A stretch of 64,000 bases of DNA, taken from NCBI RefSeq assembly GCF_049852125.1, contig NZ_CP187532.1:1674001-1738000 (forward strand). Direction: 5' to 3'. Source of the stretch: Senimuribacter sp049852125. GTDB taxonomy: Bacteria; Bacillota; Clostridia; Peptostreptococcales; Anaerovoracaceae. Below the pieces are notes generated by a model, which saw only the letters and a list, made by a program, of their open reading frames with translations, made no database searches and was not told where the DNA came from. A program made the position numbers and the translations under genes. Numbering within the stretch: the first letter of the stretch is position 1; the number at the start of each line of letters is the position of its first letter. Below, piece by piece: positions 50,104-59,521 of the stretch.

Positions 50104-51973
50104 CGATATCTTCTCCTTTCTCTCTCACACTGACGGTGACCCGCTCCATCGGAATCGCAATGCTGAAAATTGCGCCGCCCTCCGGATTATCCTCCATGTA
50201 AATCGATCCGTCAAACCGTCCTCTTATGAGAACATTAGATATATATAATCCAAGCCCTGTGCCTTTCGCGCCCTTACTGGTAACCATGGTCTTAAACAGC
50301 TTATCCCGTACTTTTCGGCTGACGCCCGGTCCTGTATCCGTTATTTTAATATGCAGCTGTTCCATGTCTGCTCCCACGTCAGCATAGATAATTCCTCCGC
50401 CAACCTGTTGCTGCGCAAAGATAGCATTAGAAAGCAAATTATTGAGACACTGCACTAAATTATTGATATTGCCTACCAACGCGAAACGCCTCTCGTCCTC
50501 ATAGCGAACCTCCATCCTGCATTGTCCAGACAGCAGCTCATGACGCATAAGCAAAGAGCATCTGTTTAACGCTTCCTCCAGATCAAAAACAGTATCCTCC
50601 TCCATCACACTGGATGCCTGCCCTTTGATAGCGGTAATAATATCTGACATATAAGTCATGGCCTCTCGCAATTTCTGACTCCATTCCCTTTGTTCCGCAT
50701 AGATCTCACGAAAGTCATCTTCCGTAACCACTGGATCTCCTAAGCTGTTTTCGCATTCTTCGACCAGTGCATCCAGCGCCGCAAGACCCCCTGAAACACT
50801 CATAATCGGCGTTTTCAGATTATGAGCGAGACCACCGATCATCTGTCCCAAAAATGCCAATCGTTCCTGCTCCATCATTCTCTGACGGCTTTCCTGAAGC
50901 TGGTGCAGGCTTTCCCGAAGCTTCGTCACTTCTTTGAAGCTGAGTACAAAACCCTCGATTCTATCATCGATAAACAGAGGAGATGCTTCTACCATATAAT
51001 AGATCTTTCTGACAGTCTCTCCTTCCTGGATATGCATGGCCTGCTCATAAGACACCACCGACTCACTTTCCTCACTGGATTGAACCGCCGTAATCATATT
51101 AAAAACAGCCGTCTTTTTGGAAATATCATCTTCCTTTACACAATCGTGCAGATATCTGTTTTCACTGATTCCATATTTCGACGCAAAAATAGCGGCAAAC
51201 TGCTTATTGTATGTAATAACCAAACCGTTGGCAGAAAGCACCAAATAGCAGTCAGAAATCCAGTCTAAAATATGCCGCGTTGCAATCGGTCTGATATCCA
51301 GAAAATGCATTTGGTAAATAGCATAACCGTGCATAAGAATCGGAACAAGAAAGCTGATCGGCGTAGCTGTAATCGGCAGACTGGCAGCAGAAAAAGTCGC
51401 GACTGCGCTGACGATCATAGGAAACATGCCGCCGATAGAAAACAAGACGCACTGTACCAGATACAGTCTGCTCTTATTCTTCCACGCGAAACGAATCATG
51501 GTAATCATACCTACTATGAGGCAAAAGTAGCTATAAGCGCCAGTTACATTGACAAACGGCCCGAATACAATCTCATCCTTCACAGTGGAAAAAACTCGAT
51601 ATTGCAGATGATGCCACGGATTGGTAAACGCCACGATCACACCGGCCAGAGGTACTAAAAACAAATACCATGCTTTCGCAGGTAAGCGATCCCATCCTTT
51701 CACAAAAGCGATGGCAATGCACAGGTACACACCCGATGAAAGCAGACCGCCCGGTGAAGTACAGCAGTCCAAGAAAAACATGATCCTCGTGTCCGCCGGA
51801 TTGACAAAATGCATCGCGATCAACGGAATAACCCATGCGGCATAGCAAAGAGCCAGCGCCAGATACAAGCGATGCATCAGGTGCAGCTTTTCATGACGTA
51901 TACACCAGATCACGAAGATTAAAATTGCCGCCAATGCACAGACAAAGATAGCAACCGCGCCTGTCGATACCAT
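50090..51973 (-). CDS. 7TM sensor histidine kinase with PAS domain
   Basis: 627 residues. Seven membrane helices (about 1-225, HisKA_7TM-like) precede a PAS domain (about 235-350), a coiled linker, the H-box GGLAHNLKTPIMS with His384, and an ATPase domain (about 490-620) with NLLSNAIFAQ, DTGPG and GTGLGLYIS. It should phosphorylate the HD-GYP regulator. It starts right behind the NRPS stop, so the kinase is made together with the synthetase. The ligand may be the product itself; this is inference. Confidence 0.9.
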   Translation of the reverse strand: MVSTGAVAIFVCALAAILIFVIWCIRHEKLHLMHRLYLALALCYAAWVIPLIAMHFVNPADTRIMFFLDCCTSPGGLLSSGVYLCIAIAFVKGWDRLPAKAWYLFLVPLAGVIVAFTNPWHHLQYRVFSTVKDEIVFGPFVNVTGAYSYFCLIVGMITMIRFAWKNKSRLYLVQCVLFSIGGMFPMIVSAVATFSAASLPITATPISFLVPILMHGYAIYQMHFLDIRPIATRHILDWISDCYLVLSANGLVITYNKQFAAIFASKYGISENRYLHDCVKEDDISKKTAVFNMITAVQSSEESESVVSYEQAMHIQEGETVRKIYYMVEASPLFIDDRIEGFVLSFKEVTKLRESLHQLQESRQRMMEQERLAFLGQMIGGLAHNLKTPIMSVSGGLAALDALVEECENSLGDPVVTEDDFREIYAEQREWSQKLREAMTYMSDIITAIKGQASSVMEEDTVFDLEEALNRCSLLMRHELLSGQCRMEVRYEDERRFALVGNINNLVQCLNNLLSNAIFAQQQVGGGIIYADVGADMEQLHIKITDTGPGVSRKVRDKLFKTMVTSKGAKGTGLGLYISNVLIRGRFDGSIYMEDNPEGGAIFSIAIPMERVTVSVREKGEDIGEKA

Positions 51974-51974
51974 G

Positions 51975-54900
51975 CTACATCTCCCCCTTTATAAAGTCTT
52001 TCAGAATTATTTCCGGCGATGGGATTGCAAAGACAAACTCCATCCTCTGCATAGCCTCCAGCGTTTTCTCGCAGGTAACTCGAATTCTCGGCGCGTCATA
52101 ACGTAGCTGATACCAATAATCTACCGCAGCTGCCGCGCCCTCCGCTTTCCCGTTGCTGACTGCAGAGAAAAGACGAGCTGAAAAAGCTTCATCATTTAAT
52201 TGCTCCAATTTCACGCCTAAAGACGCTGTAATCTCTCCCACAGTAGGCGGGTTCGGATGCATAATGTGATATGTCCTTCCTTCCGCTTCACATAAATTGA
52301 GAATTGCTTTTGCGGCAAAATCAACCGGTGTAATATCTGTCTGTATATTGACAATTCTCTCCGGTACGGCTCCAACAGACGCGAAGGATCGCATTAAAAG
52401 CCAAAACGCATTGGTCTCCGGATTTCTTTGAAATACGCCGTCATCGCTGCGTCCTACCAGTCTTCCCAATCGGAAAATCTTCCCAGCTAAGCCTTTATCA
52501 AATGCCTCTCGTACAGATTTCTCTGCCAGAAACTTACTCTTTACATACACATTGTTTTCCCAAATCTGTCCGATATCAAAGTCTTCTTCTGTATAGACAA
52601 CTTCTCGATCCGCGTCCTGCCGCAATCGGTTTCCACTGACGCTGCATGTCGACATATGGTAAAAGGCGGCGTCAGCTTCCCACGCCAGCGTCAACAGGTT
52701 TTCTGTACCCTCTACGTTGGTTCGCATAAAATCTGTTCTGTCGCTGGCGTAGTGACGTACGTCAGCGCCGCTGTGATAAATCTGCCCCACCTGTTTTTTT
52801 AAGTAGCCGTAATATTCATCGCACAAACCAAGACCAGATTTTGTAAAATCTCCGTCAAAAACTTCCAGACTCTTTTGATGATTTTCTGTATAACCCTGCC
52901 CGAAATACCAATCCAAAGCCTCCTGCTGCCGCTTCAGTCCTCCTCTGGTCAGACAGATGATATGCTTTCCTTTATCCAATAGTTCTTTAATCAAATGCGC
53001 TCCCAGAAAACCTGTTCCTCCGGTAACCAGTATCATCCTGCTGTTCTCCGCCGTCTCATTTTCAGAACTAGCGGAAAACCCCAGAAGGGCTGCCTGCTCT
53101 CTGGCTGTAGGATGTTGATAAAACTGTGCCAGTGACAATTCTCTGTTGTGATTAAAATATCCGCTGAGCACTGTTAAAGCGTCTAAGGATGTACCGCCCT
53201 GCTCAAAGAAGGATATATCCGCATCCAATTCCGTCCTGGTCAATACCTGTTTCCATAGATGCAATACAAAATCTACGCCTTCCTCAGAAGACGGCGTCAT
53301 TTCTGTATCATCTTCATGCAGGCTTTCAAGCTCAGCCACAACTCTTTCAGGCAGAATCTCAGTCATCACACATTCCGCCTGGAATTCTGTATGAAGCGCA
53401 ACCATCTCCATAGCCTGTTTTTTTAACTGCTGCAGATCAATCTTACTGCTCGGCGTCAAAGGAATTCTGCCCATCGCTACGACTCTGGACGGTATCATAT
53501 ATGCCGGAAGCTTCTGTTTCAGGAAATCCAAAATTCTTTCTTCTGCCGCGCTCTGCCTGCCTTCCGGCTCATAAAATGACCACAGCTCCATAGCACCTTC
53601 ATCTTTTCTAACGGCTATCGTCGCAGCCTGACGCGCCCCGCCGGATTCCAAAATCAATCCTGTAATCTCATCCAGCTCTACTCTCTGTCCGTTGAGCTTT
53701 ACCTGCGCGTCACTGCGGCCCAGAAAATCATAAGATCCGTCCAGCCGTAAACGACCTATATCTCCACTCTTATACATGCGTTCGCCGGGAAAATACACAT
53801 CAGAGATAAATGCCGCCTCTGTCAAATCGTCTCTGCTGATATATCCTCTGGCCAGACATTCACCTGCCATATACAATTCGCCGCACGCTGTCGGCATCAC
53901 AGGCCTGCGTTCTTCATCCAGAACATAAATCCGATTGTTATGCAACGGCCGTCCAATCGTAATATGATCGCCCGGTTTCACATCGATCATCGTCATATAT
54001 ACAGTAGCCTCTGTCGGCCCGTACATATTAACACTGATCGCGTCTGTGACCTGATGAAGCGACTGCAAAAGCTGCGGCGTCAAAACCTCGCCTCCCAGCA
54101 GGACCAGCTTCAATCGGGCTGCGCCGCGGCAAAAAGCCTCATTACCCAAACACATCTGCAGTCTGGCCGGCGTCACCTGAAAAATCTCCACTTTATACGT
54201 ATCGATCAGCTCTGCCAATTTCCACGGCAGCATCATTTCTTCCTCATCGGCCATGATAATTTCCTTTCCCATTGCCAATGGAAATAGACTTTCTCCAATA
54301 AAGCTGTCAAACACCACATTGGTAGTACAAAGAATCGGTCCTGCAGCTCTTTCGAGCAGTTCACGAATACTGACGAACAAACTGGACACAGCGCGGTGCT
54401 TCAGCATAACTCCCTTTGGTCTGCCTGTCGAACCAGAGGTAAACATAACGTTAACCAAATCCTCTCCGCTGACGTTAACCGCGGAAAAATTATCCTCATT
54501 TATAGCATTCGTCGACGTTCCTACTTCCGCCGTCACCAGACGACACGGCAAATCCTCCGGCAGAAGCCCCTTTGACGCTTGATCACAGAACGAAACGTCC
54601 ACCCCCGCCGTTTCCATCATGTAGGACAGCCTTGCCTGCGGATAAGTTGGTAGCATAGGCACATAAGCACATCCCAATTTCAAAATGGCAAGCATCGCCG
54701 CAATCAAATCAGGAGATCGTTTACAGATTACGCCTATACACATACCTGCCTCTGCGCCTGCAGCGCTCAACAGCCGCGCAATCTCATCAGATCTGCGATC
54801 CAACTGAAAACGAGTAACGGTTTCTCCATGGAAGACGATAGCGGTTTCTTCCGGTCCGATCAGCGCCTGCTGTTTTATAAAGTGCTGAACGGGAAGATTA

Positions 54901-57900
54901 ATGAATGGTGTTGCCGCGTAGTTAGGCTCTGCCACATATTTCTGAAAATCCACCGGAGCAAGAAGCTGCACCTGCTTTGGATTTTGTTTCAAATTCCGCA
55001 AAAATTCTTTCACAATCTGCTGCAGGCAGCGTCCGTAAAAATCAATCGTTTCTGGCAGAAACAAGCTTCGGGCGTAACCGATATGGAAGCTGTACCGCCC
55101 TTCCATCCTGCGCAGTTCGCATGTCAAATCCATTTTCACCGTGTCCGCCGCTACCGGTACATACTCCATCGGCATATCGCCTAACACAAACACGCTCTCA
55201 TCTACCGGACTCTGGGAAAACATTACCTGGTACAAGGCGTTTTTCTCACCGCGCGGCAATTCTAAGGCAGAAATCAGGTTTTCCAGGGAAATATCCTGCC
55301 AATCCAAAACCGCGTTAACACGATCCTGCAATTCCTTCAGATATTCTGAGACTGTATTCGCCGCGTAACGTATCCGTACTGGCAATGTATTGATAAAGGG
55401 TCCGCAAATCTGTGCCGTCGCGTCTCCCTTCCTCCCTGCCAGCGGCATGCCGAGAAGAAAATCTGATTTTCCCGTCAGACGGGCAAGCAATAGAGAAAAC
55501 ACACCTAAAAACAGAACATACGGGGTGATCCCCTGTTCTCTACAAAATTCATCACATCTTAGGCTCAGCTCTCTATCCAGATATACGTCTTCTTCCCCAC
55601 CGGCAAAATCAAAATCGTGAGGCCTTGAAAAGTCACACGGTAATTCCAGCGGCTCTGGCAATGGATAAAGATAATCGAGCCAGTCCTGCAAAAGTTCTTC
55701 CTTCTCTTTTTGATCCTGACGCCGTTCAAACTGTTCCTTTGACCACAAATAGTCCATATAGTCTAAAGCTGCCGAAACGGATCTGCCGCAATACAGATCG
55801 TTCAACCGTCGCAGCAATACAGCTGTGCTGAGACCGTCGCCGATGATGTGGTGACTGTCAAGAAGCAAAACATCTCTGTTATTCTCATCCTTCCACAGTC
55901 CGGCTCGCAAAAGCGGCGCTTTTGACAGGTCAAACGGTCTGACAAAATTTTTCATCGCCTGTCCTACCGTTTTTCCGTTTACCGTTTCCAGCATAAAATC
56001 GAAAGCCCTGTCGTCGATATACATATACACGCCATCCTGCTTCTGACAGAAGCAGGTTTGCAGCAGACGATCGCCGGCGATCAGATCATGAAATGCTGAT
56101 TCCAGCCTGTGACGTTCAATCCTGCAGGATAGTCTGAAAGCGCCCGGCATATTATACGCCCTGCCATCAACGTCTAAATAGGATTGAACATAGATACCCT
56201 GCTGCATGGCAGATAACGGCCACCGTTCCTGCTGTGGAGATTTTTGCACTGTAAATATTGCTTTCTGTCTCTCTGTCGGCAGTTCCTCTGCATCAATTTC
56301 CTTGTCCAACAAGCCGGCTAAACGCGCCGCGCTTCTGCATGCATATAAATCAGCCACTCTCACTCTGATGCCCGTCAATTCTTCCAGTCTGGTCAGCGTT
56401 TCCATAGCATTGAGCGAATTCCCCCCAAAGGTGAAATAATCGTCGCCCAAGCCCATCTCTGATTTTTCCAGAACCTTTCGGAATACACCTAAGATCAGGT
56501 TTGCGGTTTCTCCCCCCTCTGCCTGATTATACTGCTCGCCGCTCCACTGCGGCTCCGGCAAATTAGCCTCCTCTATCTTACCGTTGACATTGATCGGCAT
56601 TCTGTCGAGATGAACTGTCTTAACAGGAATCATATATCTTGGCAGGTATGTAGCCGCAAAGGACAGCAAATCTGCCTCTTTGCTTTTTTCTCCTGTATAA
56701 TATGCAACAATTAGCGGTTCTCCGCAAACCATCCACACTTTAGCTGCCGCCTGTATGATTCCCGGATACGACGCAATACACGCAGCAATTTCATCTAATT
56801 CAATTCTCTGCCCGCGAATCTTTATCTGTCGGTCCATTCTGCCGGCCAGTAAGATTTCTCCATCTTCTGTCCAACAGGCAATATCTCCTGTATCGTAGAT
56901 TCTCTCTCCGTTTTCAAACGGACTGTCAAAATAGCTTTTCGCAGTCAAATCCTCCTGTCCCCGGTAGCCTTTGCCCACGCAGCAACCGCCTACAAATAGC
57001 TTGCCATATATGCCTGCCGGAAGCGGATTCATTCCCTGATCCAACACATAAAGCCTGCAATTATCCATAGGTCCGCCCGCCGTAATACGCTCGGCATGGG
57101 ATAATTCCTTCATACTGACTGCTACTGTAGTTTCTGAAGGGCCGTACTGATTATAGATTCTGGCTGGGGTCAGTTTTTTCAATTCTTTTAACAAATTAGC
57201 AGGAAAAGGCTCTCCTCCGCAAAGTACAGTCTCCAATCTACTTACAGCTTTGCGAAATTCAGGGTTCTTCAACATGGCTGTAAGTCTGGATGGTGAAATA
57301 GACAGAAAACCGGCGGCATATCCCGTAATCAGAGCCGCCGCCGCTTTCGGTGACTCCTGTTCTTCTGCCGTAGCTGTAATAATCGTCTTTCCGCACATCA
57401 AAGCTGACGCACTTTCCAGCAAGTACGCGTCAAAACCGGTGCTGCACATAGAAAGTACCGCGCCTTTTCCATAAACCGGTTCCATGGCCTGTGCCAGATT
57501 CACCAGACTCTTTTGCGTAATTTCTACACCTTTTGGCGTACCGGTACTGCCAGAGGTATATACTACGTACGCCAGATCATTTTCTTTTACGCTTACCGTA
57601 ATATCTCTGTATTCCTCTGCTTCTATATCCTCATAAAGGATCACCGGGCGCTTCAGTTCATCCAGATGGAATTTCTGAAACAGATGACGGTCGGTCAGCA
57701 AAATTTTTGCGCCGCTCTGCTCCACAATGGTCCTACGTCTTCCCTCCGGCAAATCTAAAGGCAGTAAAAGAAAAGCATTTCCGGCCTTCATAGTACCTGC
57801 CATACAAGCCAGAAGCGAAAAGCTTCGCGGAAGGAGGATAGCCGCAAGCGCCGGCGTTGTTCCCGCTTTTGCAATCTGTCCTGCCGCAACCCTGGCAGCC

Positions 57901-59387
57901 ATTTCCATCAAATACTGATACGTATACCTCTGTCCGCGGTCAATGACGGCCACTCTCTGCGGAAAAGTCTCTGCCTGCAGTTGTATTTGCTGAAAAGCTG
58001 TTTCCGCACGCAAAGGCCGATCCGTTCTGTTAAATGTATAAAGTACCCGTTCCTTTTCTTCCATGGAGATAATAGGCAGCTCACAGATCGGCTTATCGGG
58101 CTCAGATAACGCTGCATGCATAATCGTACAGATCATTTCATGAAAACGAATAATTTCTTCTTCAGCAAAGAATTGAACAAGATAATCGTAATCTATAGAA
58201 TACTGTTTGTTATCGAACAGATTGGTCATGTGAATACAGAGCTGTTCTGCCTGATAGCCGCTATAGTGCCACCTTCCGGAAACATTTACAGAGGCCTCTG
58301 TGCTTTCTGCAGCCTGACCATCCTGATAGGACAGCATGATATGAAACAAGCGTCCCTCCTCTCCCCGTATAGAATTATGAAGGCTTTCAATATGGGAGTA
58401 AGGATATCGCTGATGCCGAAGTAATTCCAGCCAATTATCTATCAGGGCTTCATTGAATTGATTAAAGCTCCATTCAGCGTCTATGGTATTAAAAAACGGC
58501 AAGGTCGTAACGAACATGCCTGTACAGCGCTTAAACGCGTAGTTAGTCCGGTTGATGATGGGTACACCGACAGTAAAACGATCGGCGCCGCCAATTCTTT
58601 TAAAATAAATGGCCATAGCCATATAGTAAACGGAAAAAGGCGCTATTCTCTTTTTTTGACAAAAGGTAGAAATTTCATGATTCAAAATCTGAGGCAGCTT
58701 TACGCTGTACCGGCATCCCACCGGACTGACTGCAGCGCTGCTGACAGACTTCAGAACAGACGGTTCGCCTGACTGTTCCAGCATAGTCTTCCAGTATTGC
58801 TGATCCCTCAGATATGCTTTCGATGTCAAATATTCCTGTTCTTCTTCGACATGCAGTCGGTAATCGGTCATAAGCTCCTGCTCAGGCATCTTCTCTGCCA
58901 AAAGATTAAGATAGTTTCTGGTAATCCGATTACAGAGCAGGATCTGGGAATAGCCATCAGAAATAATGTGATGCGTTTTAACTAAGACACCGCCGGAGTT
59001 TTCCCCCAAACGGAAGCAGAAAAAACGATAAAGCGGGCCGTCAGTAACAGGGATCATTTCCCGTACCATGGCCTGTTCCCAGCTATCGAAATTCTCACTG
59101 CTGGTATAAGACAAATCATACAGCGGGAATTCCTCATCCTGATAATCAGCATGATACTGCTGAGGATTCCCGTCCTCAGTGATCACAATTCTCGTGCGCA
59201 AAGACGAATCCGCGCGCAAAACCTGTTGAATACTGCTCTGCAAAAGCACAGGATCAATCCTTCCTTCAATCCGGATTGTCGCGCTGATATTATTTGCCGG
59301 CGTTCCCGCCAGAGACGTCTCCAAATTCCAGATATTCTTCTGACTTAAGGACAACGGAAAATAGTCTTGCTGCTGCACATGATTCAT
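51975..59387 (-). CDS. Nonribosomal peptide synthetase C-A-T-C-A-T-R
   Basis: 2470 residues. C1 about 8-430 (HHIISDG 139-145). A1 about 455-950 (YTSGSTGTPKG near 610). T1 with Ser at about 991 (GGNSL). C2 about 1055-1480 (HHIIGDG 1179-1185). A2 about 1495-1985 (FTSGSTGRPKG near 1650). T2 with Ser at about 2067 (GGTSL). A terminal reductase about 2115-2470 has TGGTGFLG and YVKSK. Two amino acids are joined and set free as an aldehyde. A first C domain at the start, with a ligase and carrier protein in the operon, suggests N-acylation. Substrate pockets (read by eye as DALSLGQVA and DSGQLGMVY) match no code I know. Confidence 0.93.
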   Translation of the reverse strand: MNHVQQQDYFPLSLSQKNIWNLETSLAGTPANNISATIRIEGRIDPVLLQSSIQQVLRADSSLRTRIVITEDGNPQQYHADYQDEEFPLYDLSYTSSENFDSWEQAMVREMIPVTDGPLYRFFCFRLGENSGGVLVKTHHIISDGYSQILLCNRITRNYLNLLAEKMPEQELMTDYRLHVEEEQEYLTSKAYLRDQQYWKTMLEQSGEPSVLKSVSSAAVSPVGCRYSVKLPQILNHEISTFCQKKRIAPFSVYYMAMAIYFKRIGGADRFTVGVPIINRTNYAFKRCTGMFVTTLPFFNTIDAEWSFNQFNEALIDNWLELLRHQRYPYSHIESLHNSIRGEEGRLFHIMLSYQDGQAAESTEASVNVSGRWHYSGYQAEQLCIHMTNLFDNKQYSIDYDYLVQFFAEEEIIRFHEMICTIMHAALSEPDKPICELPIISMEEKERVLYTFNRTDRPLRAETAFQQIQLQAETFPQRVAVIDRGQRYTYQYLMEMAARVAAGQIAKAGTTPALAAILLPRSFSLLACMAGTMKAGNAFLLLPLDLPEGRRRTIVEQSGAKILLTDRHLFQKFHLDELKRPVILYEDIEAEEYRDITVSVKENDLAYVVYTSGSTGTPKGVEITQKSLVNLAQAMEPVYGKGAVLSMCSTGFDAYLLESASALMCGKTIITATAEEQESPKAAAALITGYAAGFLSISPSRLTAMLKNPEFRKAVSRLETVLCGGEPFPANLLKELKKLTPARIYNQYGPSETTVAVSMKELSHAERITAGGPMDNCRLYVLDQGMNPLPAGIYGKLFVGGCCVGKGYRGQEDLTAKSYFDSPFENGERIYDTGDIACWTEDGEILLAGRMDRQIKIRGQRIELDEIAACIASYPGIIQAAAKVWMVCGEPLIVAYYTGEKSKEADLLSFAATYLPRYMIPVKTVHLDRMPINVNGKIEEANLPEPQWSGEQYNQAEGGETANLILGVFRKVLEKSEMGLGDDYFTFGGNSLNAMETLTRLEELTGIRVRVADLYACRSAARLAGLLDKEIDAEELPTERQKAIFTVQKSPQQERWPLSAMQQGIYVQSYLDVDGRAYNMPGAFRLSCRIERHRLESAFHDLIAGDRLLQTCFCQKQDGVYMYIDDRAFDFMLETVNGKTVGQAMKNFVRPFDLSKAPLLRAGLWKDENNRDVLLLDSHHIIGDGLSTAVLLRRLNDLYCGRSVSAALDYMDYLWSKEQFERRQDQKEKEELLQDWLDYLYPLPEPLELPCDFSRPHDFDFAGGEEDVYLDRELSLRCDEFCREQGITPYVLFLGVFSLLLARLTGKSDFLLGMPLAGRKGDATAQICGPFINTLPVRIRYAANTVSEYLKELQDRVNAVLDWQDISLENLISALELPRGEKNALYQVMFSQSPVDESVFVLGDMPMEYVPVAADTVKMDLTCELRRMEGRYSFHIGYARSLFLPETIDFYGRCLQQIVKEFLRNLKQNPKQVQLLAPVDFQKYVAEPNYAATPFINLPVQHFIKQQALIGPEETAIVFHGETVTRFQLDRRSDEIARLLSAAGAEAGMCIGVICKRSPDLIAAMLAILKLGCAYVPMLPTYPQARLSYMMETAGVDVSFCDQASKGLLPEDLPCRLVTAEVGTSTNAINEDNFSAVNVSGEDLVNVMFTSGSTGRPKGVMLKHRAVSSLFVSIRELLERAAGPILCTTNVVFDSFIGESLFPLAMGKEIIMADEEEMMLPWKLAELIDTYKVEIFQVTPARLQMCLGNEAFCRGAARLKLVLLGGEVLTPQLLQSLHQVTDAISVNMYGPTEATVYMTMIDVKPGDHITIGRPLHNNRIYVLDEERRPVMPTACGELYMAGECLARGYISRDDLTEAAFISDVYFPGERMYKSGDIGRLRLDGSYDFLGRSDAQVKLNGQRVELDEITGLILESGGARQAATIAVRKDEGAMELWSFYEPEGRQSAAEERILDFLKQKLPAYMIPSRVVAMGRIPLTPSSKIDLQQLKKQAMEMVALHTEFQAECVMTEILPERVVAELESLHEDDTEMTPSSEEGVDFVLHLWKQVLTRTELDADISFFEQGGTSLDALTVLSGYFNHNRELSLAQFYQHPTAREQAALLGFSASSENETAENSRMILVTGGTGFLGAHLIKELLDKGKHIICLTRGGLKRQQEALDWYFGQGYTENHQKSLEVFDGDFTKSGLGLCDEYYGYLKKQVGQIYHSGADVRHYASDRTDFMRTNVEGTENLLTLAWEADAAFYHMSTCSVSGNRLRQDADREVVYTEEDFDIGQIWENNVYVKSKFLAEKSVREAFDKGLAGKIFRLGRLVGRSDDGVFQRNPETNAFWLLMRSFASVGAVPERIVNIQTDITPVDFAAKAILNLCEAEGRTYHIMHPNPPTVGEITASLGVKLEQLNDEAFSARLFSAVSNGKAEGAAAAVDYWYQLRYDAPRIRVTCEKTLEAMQRMEFVFAIPSPEIILKDFIKGEM

Positions 59388-59437
59388 GAATACTTTGCCT
59401 CTTTATGCTTCTTCCCGAAAGAAATATGTATATTTCA

Positions 59438-59466
59438 ATTATACATGACGGTCACACAAAGTGCAA
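59438..59466 (-). promoter_or_regulatory. Promoter of the NRPS operon
   Basis: On the minus strand TTGCAC (59461-59466) and TATAAT (59438-59443) are 17 bp apart, with TG before the -10. The leader of about 45 bases has no further site that I can see. Confidence 0.7.
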
Positions 59467-59477
59467 TGAAAACAGAC

Positions 59478-59507
59478 AAAAGATGACAATTTTCATCGCC
59501 ATCTTTT
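59478..59507 (-). terminator. Terminator of the amidohydrolase gene
   Basis: AAAAGATG pairs with CATCTTTT around a 14-base loop. It lies 15 bp after the stop codon and right before the NRPS promoter. Confidence 0.6.
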
Positions 59508-59521
59508 CCGCAAAACCTTCT

